DNA from: Filosporella fistucella
Lineage: Eukaryota; Ascomycota; Leotiomycetes; Helotiales
Reading direction: 5' to 3'
NCBI GenBank assembly: GCA_030077755.1
Contig: JAQJZZ010000008.1
Location: 2,232,001 to 2,296,000 of the forward strand
Length of the DNA: 64,000 nucleotides
Shown in pieces: positions 22,091-33,727 of this stretch (positions are counted from its first letter, which is position 1; the number at the start of each line of letters is the position of its first letter). Both the position numbers and the translations under genes were made by a program. A model generated the notes under the pieces. The model was not told the origin of the DNA and searched no databases. It saw only the letters and a list, made by a program, of their open reading frames with translations.

Positions 22091-22591
22091 TCAGCTGAAT
22101 GAGGGAATCATACCAGCCCGTTGCTTAACCAAATTCAACATCGGAATAAACAACTTCCGTTCGAGTATCTCTCCTTCCTTCGCGTTATCCTGAATTTTGA
22201 CTAACTCCACCAACTCCTCCCAAGCTACCCACACCCATCCTTCACACTTCTCAATCTCCAGCACCTCAGCCACATCCTTGTCATTTTCCCTCACACAAAC
22301 CATAAACATCGTAACATAATGCTTATTATCCTCCTTCATAATGTCATTTGTGGCTGTGAAGAACTGTATACCAGTCACTTTAAGACCAGTCTCTTCAAGT
22401 ACTTCCCGAGCTGCGCACTCTTCAAGCGTTTCCCCAAATTCGAGGTGACCGCCTGGAAGCGCGTATGTTCCTGAGCCGTGAGAGTTGATACGCTTACCCA
22501 TAAGGAAACGAGGATTTCCAGAAGGCTCATGTCTTGATTGAAGAATGAAAACGCCGACTCCCAGTCGAACATTTGGTTTTGCTGAAGCCAT
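22091..22591 (-). CDS. Nudix hydrolase
   Basis: A single-exon gene of 166 residues. The Nudix box is complete at residues 48-70: G48, E54, R62-E63, E66-E67 and G69 all sit in the GX5EX7REUXEEXGU spacing, so the metal-binding catalytic helix is intact. Nudix enzymes hydrolyse a nucleoside diphosphate linked to another moiety; the short MutT/NUDT15-like layout suggests a (d)NTP or related substrate, but the sequence does not fix which. The ATG at 22591 (MASAKPNVRLGVGVF) begins exactly before the first strand of the fold; the longer upstream frame is hydrophobic and unlikely to be translated. It lies convergent or neutral to its neighbours and is not obviously part of the sugar cluster. Confidence 0.88.
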   Translation of the reverse strand: MASAKPNVRLGVGVFILQSRHEPSGNPRFLMGKRINSHGSGTYALPGGHLEFGETLEECAAREVLEETGLKVTGIQFFTATNDIMKEDNKHYVTMFMVCVRENDKDVAEVLEIEKCEGWVWVAWEELVELVKIQDNAKEGEILERKLFIPMLNLVKQRAGMIPSFS

Positions 22592-22960
22592 AATTGAGAG
22601 AATCGTAGGAATTATGCGATAATCTTGGGCTTCACAACCGGTCTTCGAGATGAGGGGTCTCAGAGAAGAGACCCAATCAATCCACAATATTGTGAATTCG
22701 ATTGAAGAAAGTATGTAAAAGTAGAAATTGATGTTACATGAGTGTCCCAGATGAATCAAAAAGGAGGGAGAAACATCGGAACTTGTCGACTTCAAGAGTA
22801 GCTTCGCTGACTAATCCCTACACCAGCGTACCCACTCGGAGGTATAATTCTGAGTTGCATCATAATTACCTGATAAAGCACGTTGTATACCATGATTATG
22901 TACCATGAGTCTCTATTGTATTTATGGCGTACTTATGACAATACTATCTATACATAATAG

Positions 22961-25519
22961 TCATCCTCCAAGTGTCCCAAAATCCGGATTTTCTCCTCTC
23001 AAAAACTCCATCCAAGCATCATCCTGCATCACAACATCCGCTTCCAATGCAGAAACATTCGGCCACATCATGTGATACACATGGTTCATTTGTGTTTGGG
23101 GGCTTTCGTTAATGGGAGACATGCCCATGCCAGTATGATCCTCGCTGTCATTCAAAATTCCTTCAATCGAGTCTGTTCTTGCAATCTCGTCCTGATGAAG
23201 GAAAGATTGGCAGAGTTTGAGAATAACCTGGTGACAGCGCAAGGATGAAGCATTTATATTCGACAGAGATGTAATGGTGGAAAGAGTTGTCAATACTTGA
23301 GAACGCCACTCGGGAGCTTGAGGCGAAAGAGGTGAGTTTCGCAGACAAATGCATGGGATTAATGCTGCTTGGAAGAGAAAGTACCTAAAATAGTCAGAAT
23401 TTAACAACTAAAGATGAGTCGTATGACAACTGGAACTTACAGAGCGTACCATGCTGCCACCCTCGTGTGTTCGTTGTTTTTCCAAAACTCGCTGATAGCC
23501 AAAATGGTACATTTAGCTTCCTTCAGACACCTCTCATAGGCTTCATGACTTTCTAGGGTTTCATCTTGCCTGCTATTTCGATTTAATGCTTTCCTTATGA
23601 CGAAGGGCCGGTACATGATTATTCTGAGGTTTCGGTACCGCCACATCATGACTGAGTGCGCAAAAGAATACTTCGGCGGAATAACGGCCAGATCCGTGAA
23701 GTAGGGTGGAAGATTGGCAATCCAATCACCTATCAGTCTATCATCTAGTGCAAGGAGCTCCTTTGAAGATGGTAGTGGCTTCGAAATCACGCGTGTGTAA
23801 ATCGGATCAGTTGCCATGTGAAAGCTTGCTTGCACACGGACAGCTGTGTACGGAGTGATTTCAGCCGCCTCTGAAGGATATGATTTCGAACTTGCTGTCA
23901 AGTGCTACTAGCATTAGTATACAAGAAGGATCAGAACCTGGCATTGACTCACTCTATCACTCGTGTTCATGGGTAAAGCAACCTCGATACCATCTGTTGG
24001 CCAGGTCATGGGCCTACTGAACGTGATCGTGGCCCCAACATCAAACACACACAGCGACCACCACACCCTTCGCCTGATCTCCATTTTCAGTGGCGAGATG
24101 TTCCATCCTTGGAACTCCTTGTGGAGTCCTAATCCCATTGCCATTCTTTGCGCCAGGCCTAAGTAGTTGTATCCACTATTTGGCATATTTCGTTTCTGTT
24201 GGTAATTCGAAATGAGTGTCAGCGCTTGCACAAGTGTTAAGTTCCCGGCTTCGAGGAAATTGATTGAGAACATTGATTTTGCTTGTGCGAAGAGTGCCAA
24301 ATCAGAATTTTCCAACGATTTAGATGTTGTGAAAACACCAATTGCAGCAACGACATACGCCAATATGAGCCAACAGTCACCGTTGGGTCGAGGGATTACT
24401 TCCGAGTATTGGGCTCTGAAAGTAGGCTCGTGGACGATAGGGTAGCTTAGATGGTATAGTCTGAAATATGAATCGATCATAGAATCCAAGATATGTCGAT
24501 TGGGATTCGGCTGTTCGTACAGTGGCGGTAGCATACCGGCTGATCCAGATAAAAATCTCTCAATTCGCGGTCGTGAACTGGCTGTTTTCTTTCTTGATGC
24601 ATGTAGGGGATCAATAATGCGGAGAAGAGCAGCTCCGGATGCAACTCCCAGATACCCTCCTTCTCCCTCGTCCACAGTAAGAGAAGCCATTCCGTCGATG
24701 ATGTTTTCTTCTCCTTCTCCATTTTCGCTCGATTTAGAAGCCCAAGACGACAAATCCTGCTCTGCTTGTTCTAGAGAAGGCACATGCCGCTCGTCCCATT
24801 CAAAATCATCTGTTGGAGGGCATTCCAATGTGCTTTGAGAATCTTCACCACCTGTACCAAAATCTTCATACGCTTGATTTTGATGGAGTGCCGGATCATT
24901 GATAGTTGCGTGCATCGTATCTGATATTGGGTTCAGTAGTGGGGCATCAAAAACATTACCTACCCCCGGATCGAATAGACCAGACGTAGTTTCATTTTGA
25001 AGCGGCATGATTTGTGGTGCAAACGCATTTCCCGATCCTGGAATGGGATCCTCGAGATTCGAAAAGTCGAAACTACTCTGGAAATCATCTTGGCCTACGG
25101 GAATCATCGTACTTGAGGGTGCAAGTGAAGGTGATGGTTCAGACCGCCTGTCATGTAGCAAGCCTGCTCTTGCTAGTAATCCCTCTGCTCTTTCTAGTCT
25201 TTCTTCAACTTCTGTTAGATGCCTATGTCAAGATAAGTGTTGTGACTTCCAAGCTTCATAGCACTTACTTTCTTGTCAGTGGAGTCCTGCTATGTTTCTC
25301 ATACAAGCAGTGCCTCCGATACTTGATGCATAAGCTGCATGTTGGAATACCCTTATTACATTTGGCTTTTCGCCGCCTACACTCCTTGCAAGCTTGATCT
25401 GCAGCCATTAGGGGCATTTCGAAAGCAGCTTGGCGATCCGAGGAGTCGGGCTGGCGATTGCTATTGAATTCATTTCCGTTTAACTCGAGGTTCTCGCGTG
25501 GTTCCTGGGTACGTTCCAT
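22961..25519 (-). CDS. Gal4/Lac9-type Zn2Cys6 transcription factor with fungal-specific TF domain
   Basis: Four exons (25519-25269, 25222-23953, 23904-23441, 23384-22961) splice in frame to 802 residues, with introns of 46, 48 and 56 bases. The binuclear zinc cluster has Cys44, 47, 54, 61, 64 and 71 in the exact C-X2-C-X6-C-X6-C-X2-C-X6-C spacing. It is followed by a linker and coiled coil (TPLTRKHLTEVEERLERAE) very like those of Gal4 and Lac9. An acidic, Ser-rich stretch precedes the fungal_trans domain (about residues 290-560), which contains SYFRLYHLSYPIVHEPTF and RRVWWSLCVFD. A TATATAA at 25543-25549 lies 24-30 bases before the ATG. Proteins of this group (Gal4, Lac9, the Ara1 regulators of filamentous fungi) control sugar catabolism, which fits the five sugar-related genes next to it; its targets are inferred. 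Confidence 0.9.
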
Positions 25520-25987
25520 AATCGTATGAATGAAGATACTCTTATATACCCATCATGCCTCTCATGCATGTCGTGAGGGCGATAGAGTGAAGTTTGAGGT
25601 CACATGGCGATGAAGAGTGAAGTGGATCTTCCCAGCTTCAGTGGGGAGTGGGGTAGTTTTGCTAGCCCCTCCCCCAAGCCCGAGTCCCCAGCCCTCATTC
25701 TGCCAGGCGGTGAATACTTCCAAGGTTCAGCATGAATCTTAATATTACAGGGGCTAATCAGTCCGATTTAGGGCTCTTTGGTCACATTTCAGGGACCAGG
25801 TCGCAAAGATTCTAGGCTCCAAGACGCCATTTTGCACTATAATGATACGATGATACCTATTCTTACGAAGATATAATTTCTATAGTACTAATGGGATTTT
25901 GTGTCTACAAAAATCTATGAAGTATCGACTGTCACATAATAGTTACAAAAATCGAGAGTTGACACACTCTGCCCCCCTTTTTCTTCG
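25520..25987. other. Promoter region of the TF gene and 3' flank of the MFS gene
   Basis: No gene seen. The left end carries the TATA box of the regulator. The right end is the 3' flank of the transporter. Confidence 0.5.
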
Positions 25988-27702
25988 CTAAACCTTCTCG
26001 TGATGCCCATCAGTCTCCACGCCAGCTTTCTCGAGAATCTTAATCTCGCTCTTCTCATCATGATCCATAATAACACTTTCGCCATCGAATAAAACAGCAA
26101 TCTCTTCCAAACTATATCCTTTTGTCTCCGGGAACAAGAAGTACGTGACAATCAAGAAAACGACCAAAAAGCAGCAGAATACAATGTAGTATTTCCAGCC
26201 AATGTTCTCCAAACCGATAGGATTGACGAATGCAGCTATGACAAGAGAGCCATAAATTGCAAACAATTCAACGGCGATTCCTTTAGAGCGCAGAGAGTAT
26301 GGGAAGATCTCCGTGGGGTAAGACATGAGGAGAGGGGTATAGGCGATATCGTAATGGAAAAAGAATGTGAACAGACACACAACGACAACGATTCCGGCAG
26401 GCTTAGAACCGGTGTTTGTGTTGACAGCAGAGCAAGCTGTCCAAATAATGTATGAAATCAGCATTCCAATTCCTGACCAGATGAATAAAGTTCTGCGTCC
26501 AAGGCGATCGACGAGAATAGCTGCTGAGAAAGCTGCACCGAAATTGAAGATTTGGAGCAGACCGTTGATCAAAGTCTGATCAAAAGAATCGGTGATACCC
26601 ACGGTATCCAATACCAATGTGAGATAGTATGAGACAACTCCAATACCGTTCCATTGTGCGAATGCTCCAAGACAAACTGCAATAAGTGTACGCTTCCTGT
26701 TTCCAGGTGTTGCCACCAATGCGGACCATCCGGTGTTCTTAGCAGCCTTCTCCATGTTAATAGTTTGGATGATTTCAGATATTTCGAAGGAGACGAGAGG
26801 TGATGTTGTGGTCCCTTGATACTCAGGACCTGCGTGGTATTTGGTGAGAATAGCTGTGGCTTCTGGAGCACGGTCTTGATCAATCAACCACTATCAATTA
26901 TTAGCTATCGTTGCAAGTCACTAGCCAGACTACCTACTCGTGGGGATTCTGGTATCCAGAACCAGAAAGAGAGTTGGACCAAAGGGAACCCAGCTTGCAA
27001 AATGGAGGGAATTCGCCACGACCATTCACCTACATAATCTTGGGTTCCAAAGGTTGTCCACGAAGCAAGAATAGCACCTGAGAATCACATGTTAGTTCAA
27101 CGCTCCCATCTGAATTGCCACCTTTCACTCACCTAGATAGTACATTGTCCAAAAAGCACTTGTATATTTTCCTCGATGTGTTGGGTATGCGAGTTCGGCA
27201 ATAAGCATAGGTGAAGGCTGGACAACAAACATTCCTCCAAATCCAACCACAAGTCGAGACACAATAAACATTGGCAAGTTCATCGAGGCAGCCTGGATTA
27301 TGGTTGCTATTATAATCATGAATATACCGCTGAGAAGGACTGGCTTTCGTCCAAATTTGTCCGAGAACCATCCCACGAGGGGAAGTGATAACACTGATCC
27401 GATTGACTGAGCTGCATTCACAAGGCCAAGTAGAGCACCCGCTGGGTGTCCAAAGTAGGCTCGCCATTGAGGAAGTGATTGAAGGCCATTCATGAGAGAT
27501 CCTAGAGTATATGCAGTTAGAGATAGATTTATAATCGAAAGGTGGGATGTGTAATACCATCATAACCGGCAACAGAGGACGAAAGAAGAGGAATAAGGAG
27601 GAGCAAATTCAATTGAAGAAGATGCGGTGTTTGGAACCAATATTTTGGGTTATGTGGAAGCACCTCAGCTAGAGCCTGGCCAACAATGTCTTGATCCTTC
27701 AT
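25988..27702 (-). CDS. MFS sugar transporter, lactose-permease (Lac12)-like
   Basis: Four exons (27702-27558, 27501-27133, 27077-26938, 26890-25988) give 518 residues in frame; introns are 56, 55 and 47 bases. It carries MFS sugar-porter signatures: GWFSDKFGRKPVLL in the first half, PESPRWLI before the central loop, DRLGRRTLF in the second half and PETKGYSLEEI after the last helix. Twelve membrane helices are expected, with a long cytosolic loop and a hydrophilic C-terminus. The overall texture is that of the Lac12/cellodextrin-type branch, so a disaccharide or galactoside is as likely a substrate as a hexose. The ATG at 27702 is the first after a TATA-like sequence. It sits head-to-tail with the Gal4-like regulator, suggesting a locally controlled uptake system. 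Confidence 0.9.
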
Positions 27703-28823
27703 ACCTGCTTCGAAGCTTGGTGACTTGATCTGATAGAGTTGAAGAGAAAATCAGACTGAGTGAGACTTAGGTGAGACTTGTGTTATCAGACGATAAGAAT
27801 ATAGACAGAATACAAAAAGGAAACTATATAAGTACTTATAAGCATCCGCAAAGCTGAGGGCGACATCTCGATCGAACGACAACTTCATCAAAAGCCGCTA
27901 CTATGCCTTGTTCGCACCCCAGAATTGTCAACGGTCCCCAAATCCGGAGACACTAATGACTCCTCAAGGTGGAGAAATGATGGGGTTTGTCGGAACTCCT
28001 GGGGTTCCCCATACTAGAGAGAAATAGTTCGACGCTACAGATTTGCGGCGACGGACATCTCTCACCCTCACCAAAGAAAGCGGATCGTAGATGCGGGCCA
28101 TAGTGGCCGTTCCCAGATGCCAAGAGTTTGTTCGTCCTGTTCGGAATGATAGCCGCTTTGCGGCGAAGTTGAGAGCTGCCGAAGGTTAGGAATTGATGAG
28201 TTGGGCGTTGATGTTCTCCCCATAACATCACTGATTTTTGAACTTCGGGGACTGAAGGCATTCTGACGCTCGTCCCAACCACCGAAGTTTCATCTTCTCG
28301 AAATATTCAAATGTGCAGTAGGAATCCTTTTGCGACTTTAACTAAAACATTGTCCTCTTACCTTATTCATTGTGTCAAAAAAAATCTATGGATGGCTAAA
28401 CCAGTACTGAGCAAGTTGCTCATGTAGATTTATAACATATCCAATTGTAGGGAACTGGTTTTACTCTCATAGTCTCAGGACACTTCACGATACAAGTCCG
28501 GAAAACTAGGAATACCCCTCGATCTTCTCGGGGAGTTAAGTCAAAAATGGCAGCTTACCCGAGCCAAGCTAATCAGCCTCCACTCTTGTAAGTGTCTGTC
28601 TCGTATGTTGCCACGTCATAACCACATTGCGTTGATCGAGAGATATTTGATGACAATAATTTTATAGCAGGGAAACATCTTGGATGTCATTGAAATGCTG
28701 GAAGATGCCCAGAGAAGCGACAAAAACAAAAGAATCAATCTTCCATGCACCTGGAGCCACATATACCAAGTGACGCATTTCACAATAGCAATATCAAATA
28801 TGAGATGGCAAAATATTTATCAT
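27703..28823. other. Intergenic, with promoter of the MFS gene
   Basis: No confident gene. A TATATAG-like box lies at 27824-27830 on the minus strand, about 120 bases before the transporter ATG. CGG-N9-CCG at 27932-27946 is a possible zinc-cluster site. The minus-strand frame at 27953-28282 has no domain. Confidence 0.45.
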
Positions 28824-29746
28824 CTATCGTGCGGTATAACCTCCATCTACAATAAAGTCTGCTCCAGTAGTGTACGAGCTTGCATCACTAGCAAGGTACA
28901 GATATACTCCTTTCAGCTCCCTTGGATCCGCATCTCTCTTCAACGGGGTCAAGTCATACCACGCCTCCTTCATTTCAAATGGACAATCCGCAGAAATAGC
29001 CGTGTCGATATATCCAGGACTCACAGAATTTACTCTCCCTCCCCACTTTGCCCACTCTACTGCTAATGACTTCGATAGATGAATCTAGATATCGATTAGC
29101 AAATATCTTCGTTGAATCCAGCGACGAGAACTTACAACACCAGCTTTGCACGCATTATAACCACTCTGCTCCTGTGGCACGTTGGCTGCATGTCCACTCA
29201 TGCTCGCAGTGAAAATCATGTTTCCATATCCTTGGGCCTTGAACACAAGTCCAGCTGCTCGAGCACAGTAATAAGCACCATCGAAGTCGACAGCTCGTAC
29301 TCTGTCCCAGTGCTCAACAGTTGAATCAAGAGCACTAGCTTTGGTAGGAATTCCAGCATTTGCAATCATTACATCGAGTCTACCAAAGTCTTTGACGACT
29401 GAGGCAACTGCTGCTTCTACTTCAGCATACTTTTCTACTTGAACTTTGTACGTTGCTGTTTTGACGCCGAAGTCTTTGGAGATGATGGCGGCTTGTTTGG
29501 CGGCATTTGGAGAAGCGGAGTACCAGATGGCAATCTTGAAGGCGAGTTAGCTTCGATCTTGATAAAGTGGTAAGAACATACGTTTGCTCCAGCCTCTGCA
29601 AGACCTCTTGCGATCTCATACCCGATTCCACCAGAACCTCCTGTAATAATGATTGTCTTCCCGTCTAATCTGAATGACTTGAAGATGCTGTCTTCCACTG
29701 GTGGGTTGGAATTACGAATAGACTTGCGGTTTCCATTGGTGTCCAT
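28824..29746 (-). CDS. Short-chain dehydrogenase/reductase, L-xylulose/sorbose-reductase-like
   Basis: Three exons (29746-29582, 29534-29136, 29084-28824) give 274 residues; introns are 47 and 51 bases and the reading frame is continuous. Classical SDR features are all present: TGGSGGIG cofactor loop, NAG, the catalytic Ser in TASMSGH and YNACK, and the C-terminal [16 protein letters not shown]. The closest texture is that of fungal ketose reductases (L-xylulose reductase, sorbose reductase and so-called mannitol dehydrogenases), which reduce a ketose to a polyol, usually with NADPH. It is divergently placed, 1.1 kb from the zinc polyol dehydrogenase, and is a paralogue of the SDR at 32530. 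The substrate is not determined. Confidence 0.88.
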
Positions 29747-30839
29747 TTTGAAGAGAATATAGGATTTTGTGAAAAAGCTTTGAGAAAGTCAAAGATCGTT
29801 GATTAAAGAGTTGCCGATGGTTGATCTGTTCGAGGACTCAAAAGTTATACTTCCAGGATCTCAGAGAGAAATAGGTATATCAAACCCAAAAACTCTCAGA
29901 ACTTAGCTGCTTGAGATCAACGCTGTCACATTGCCGTTCCCGGGAAGTTGGCCCGTCAGAGTGGTTCGACGGGTAGGGTGAGTGATTCCGAGGATGGCAA
30001 TGACAATTAGCTGGATTCTGAGTTCAGGGGTAGGACAACGAGCTCCGTCTAAATTCGCACTGGACAGGGTTGATTCAGTGCCGGAGATTAGCTTCTCAGG
30101 AACTGGAAATACCACTCTCGAATATCACTAGGATGACTAGAACCATGGTTTTGAACTGGTCTTCAACTGCAAATCCATGGTATTGTCACGTGGATAGGTC
30201 CTTGTACCTTTGCAGTTCTGTAGGACTATCGAAGAGAACTGTGGACGGAGGGATGTAGTTGCCTCAGAAACAAATAAAGTCCGACATCAATCTCAAGGGC
30301 GGGTAAAGTTATTGAAGGGACAAACTGTGCTTAAGCGCATGCTTTGAGCTTCTCAACATTAATTCAATGACTACTTGCTTCTCAATAGAAAATTCGCTTC
30401 TCATGGTACATATTAACTAAATTACCATGAGATCCACGAGATCAAGGGAGGGTTACTTTCATATTTCGATTTCCAGTCAATCTATTCAGGTCAAAAAAAG
30501 CAGACAACGTTCTTGTTGGAAACCTTGTAGTAAAATTGAAATGGAGAGAAAGGAGCTTTAGTCACCAGCCCAGATCATCTCCCATACCACAATAATTAAC
30601 CCTTCACTTGTAGTAGCAGAAAGCTCCTCTCCACAGTTTGTTGACTTTGTGACTTGATAGTCGCGGGTGAGAGTGTCCGTCGCGTCCCCCAATCGAAGAA
30701 GACCCCGCAATGCCCCTCCAACACTCCAACATAAGTCTATGAACGTCTCGACCTTTTTTAATTTTCCAAACTCTTTACGAAATCCCATTCCGCTCTCTCT
30801 ATATATTGAAAAACTTAACATCATCAAATAATCCTAAAA
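29747..30839. promoter_or_regulatory. Shared upstream region of divergent SDR and polyol dehydrogenase genes
   Basis: No gene seen in 1.09 kb. It contains a perfect 10-base palindrome TTCCCGGGAA (29937-29946), CCCGTC-N10-GACGGG (29952-29973), CGG-N10-CCG (30664-30679) and a TATATAT at 30800-30806 only 34 bases before the dehydrogenase ATG. Binding by the Gal4-like regulator is a guess from the motif type. Confidence 0.4.
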
Positions 30840-32158
30840 ATGTCGCCCTCAGCGACAAAAGCAGAAGTAGTAAGTCACGTGCTCACCACATCATACCTTA
30901 CCCCGCTGACAGAGAAGAACCCCGCATTCGTACTTCATTCTATCAAAAATGTTTCAATTGAGAACAGAGACATCCCCAAACTTCGAAACGAACATGATGT
31001 GCGAGTACATATCGAGCAAACGGGAATTTGTGGAAGTGATGTCCATTATTGGCAACGAGGCAGAATTGGAGATTTCATTTTGAAGAGCCCGATTGTGTTA
31101 GGTCATGAGAGCTCTGGGACAATTGTGGAGGTGGGAAAAGCTGTGAAGAATGTGAAGATAGGTGATAGAGGTAAGTGCTGCACTTATAAGCTTGGAAACG
31201 GGAGATTGACATGTGAAAGTCGCTATTGAGCCAGGTGTACCATGCAGACAGTAAGGATTTCCAATTAATAGAGATATCATATTCCTGAAGAATGTATATT
31301 GACAAACATAACAGCTGCGATTTCTGCCGAGAAGGAGCATACAACCTATGTGCCGATACCATTTTCGCCGCGACCCCACCATGGGATGGTACTCTCCAGA
31401 AATACTACACCGTAGCATCCGATTACTGCTACCCGATCCCCTCTCATATGTCCTCTGAAGACGGTGCCATGATCGAACCCACAGCGGTCGCCGTTCAAAT
31501 TTGCAAAGTCGCAGATCTACGAGCGAACCAGACAGTAATCGTATTTGGCTGTGGGCCAATTGGTGTATTGTGTCAAGCAATGGCAAAAGCGTATGGCGCC
31601 AAAAAGGTTATTGGCGTGGACATCTCGAAAGCCAGGACGGAATTCGCCAAGAAATATGCTGCAGATGGTGTATTTGTACCCGAGAGGGCGGCTGCTAGTG
31701 TCGATCCTGTTGATGCCAGTCGGGCGATTGGAGAGAAAATTGTCGCCGAGTTTGGGCTGGGTGAAGGTGCCGATGTGATTCTGGAATGTACTGGTGCTGA
31801 GCCTTGTATTCAGGCTGGTATCTTTGCTGCTAAGAAAGGAGGAACTTATGTGCAAGCTGGTATGGGGAAAGAGGTGTGTTGACAAAGCGTCTCGGGACTT
31901 GGAACAATATTGACTTCTCCGTAGAACGTGGTTTTCCCAATCACAATCGCTTGTATTCGAGCATTGAACATCAAGGGATCAATCAGATATACAGCTGGCT
32001 GCTATCAAACCGCTGTAGATATGGTCGCATCAGGAAAGATTGATGTCAAGTCTCTCATCACACATAGGTTCAAATTTGAGGAGGCAGAGCAGGCGTTTGA
32101 GCTGGTGAAAAAAGGTCAAGAGGATGTGCTAAAAGTTGTAATTGAGGGCGTCTTGTAG
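30840..32158 (+). CDS. Zinc-dependent polyol dehydrogenase (xylitol/sorbitol dehydrogenase-like, MDR family)
   Basis: Four exons (30840-31170, 31220-31250, 31315-31873, 31925-32158) give 384 residues. The second exon is only 31 bases and encodes most of AIEPGVPCR. Catalytic zinc ligands are visible as Cys64 (TGICGSDVHYW) and His89-Glu90 (LGHE). The structural zinc lobe is CRHCDFCREGAYNLC with Cys119, 122, 125 and 133. The cofactor domain has FGCGPIG and GVDIS, where the Asp favours NAD. The family oxidises xylitol, sorbitol, L-arabinitol or galactitol to ketoses; the YWQ.GRIG stretch is closer to the xylitol/sorbitol group than to L-arabinitol dehydrogenases. With the neighbouring SDRs it could run alternate oxidation and reduction steps of a polyol pathway. 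Confidence 0.92.
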
Positions 32159-32529
32159 TTTCGGATCTTAGAAAGAATAAATGTAAATCGCATGAATATA
32201 GGATAGAAAGCATGAGATATTGAAGACCTCAAAAGTTTTGAGAAGGAGACGAAACATCATAAGCGAGACCCCTTTTGTTTCTCCAAACCATCATGCAGTA
32301 CTGGTTCCAAGGTGCACAAAATACCAAAAGCTCAACACCATAACCTCCATCGTGAAAATCCACCCCACCAGAAAATGCAGTCACAAGATCAGCAGGTCTC
32401 CACAGCCTTAGACCAGGTCGACAGACGTCCGCCATTCCCCTCCCAATTCCCATAAAGCAGCTCCTACCTCCTCGAACCCCCCAAAACTCTCACCAATCTA
32501 TCATCACCATCCCACACAACAAAACAAAA
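32159..32529. other. Intergenic, promoter of the second SDR
   Basis: About 370 bases with no gene. The last 120 bases are C/T-rich, as is common before fungal start codons. Confidence 0.5.
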
Positions 32530-33519
32530 ATGACAACCACACTCGCCGCACACCCCAATCCCTCCTCCCCCGTCCTCTCACACTTCTCTCTCTCGGGCAA
32601 AACCGCCCTCGTCACAGGCGGCACCAGAGGAATAGGTCTAGAAGTCGCCCGCGGGCTCGCCGAAGCAGGCGCAAAAGTCGCTATCCTATATACATCTACC
32701 TCTCCCAGCGCTGCCTCTGAAACAGCATCTTCAATTACCGCCGCCACAGGCAACGAATGTAGAGCATACAAATGCAACGTTATTTCCCAACCGGAAGTTG
32801 AATCCGTCATCTCTACGGTCACAGCCGAGTTAGGGAATGGAATATTAGATATCGTAGTTGCCAATGCGGGGATCGCGACTCATCATGCTGGGTTAGATTA
32901 TACCCCGGAGCAGTTCAAGGAGATTATGGATGTTAATCTCAATGGGGCTTTTTATACCGCTCAGGCAGCTGGGAGGATCTTTGAGAAACAGGGGAAGGGG
33001 AATGTGATTTTTACGGCGAGTGTTAGTGCGATACTGGTCAATGTGCCGCAGAAACAGGCGGCGTATAATGCGAGTAAGGCTGCTGTGGTGCAGTTGGCGA
33101 GGTGTTTGAGTGTGGAGTGGGTGGGGTTTGCGAGGGTGAATTGTGTTTCGCCTGTGAGTTTTCCCTATTGATTTTGTTCTCTCTTCGATTTAGTTGATGG
33201 AGTGAGACTGACTACTGACTTTTATTGGGTAGGGATTTATTGCTACGGATAGTAAGTGGGACATGTACAAATGAACGCTGAGTTACTAATTGAAATAGTG
33301 CTTGATATTCATCCCAGAGAATGGAGAGAGAAATGGTTTGGCATGATTCCAGCGGCAAGGTTGTGCGAGCCGGCTGAGTTGAAGGGAGCGTATGTTTTCT
33401 TGGCTAGTGATGCAAGTAGTTATATGACTGGTAAGAAGACCTCATTGCGTTATAGGGGCAAAGACTTACGACGTATAGGTGCGAATCTGGTTATTGATGG
33501 AGGGTATACACTTCCCTAA
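32530..33519 (+). CDS. Short-chain dehydrogenase/reductase, second ketose-reductase-like paralogue
   Basis: Four exons (32530-33153, 33233-33251, 33299-33430, 33479-33519) give 271 residues. The second exon is just 19 bases, encoding GFIATD with the first base of the next codon. SDR landmarks: [11 protein letters not shown] at VVANAG, the catalytic Ser in TASVSA, YNASK, and a C-terminus [16 protein letters not shown] that matches its paralogue at 28824-29746. The N-terminal sequence is richer in G+C at third positions than the neighbouring genes (many TCC, CTC, GCC codons), while the 3' half is not. The likely role is ketose reduction in the same polyol pathway, transcribed in the same direction as the dehydrogenase 371 bases upstream. 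Confidence 0.88.
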
Positions 33520-33727
33520 GTCTATATGTAGGGAGCTACCAAATGTCCGGCTTGGTACTTTCTTTCACATGGCTGTTAGATCATGACAATGTTCATATCA
33601 GCTAGATTTGAATGAAAATTGTAAAACAAATTGGTATCCTGCCTGCTTAACGATGAGACCCCCTACATTAATATTTTTTCGTCCATTACCTCCACATCCT
33701 ATTCATTTGATACAAGTTCATAAATCA

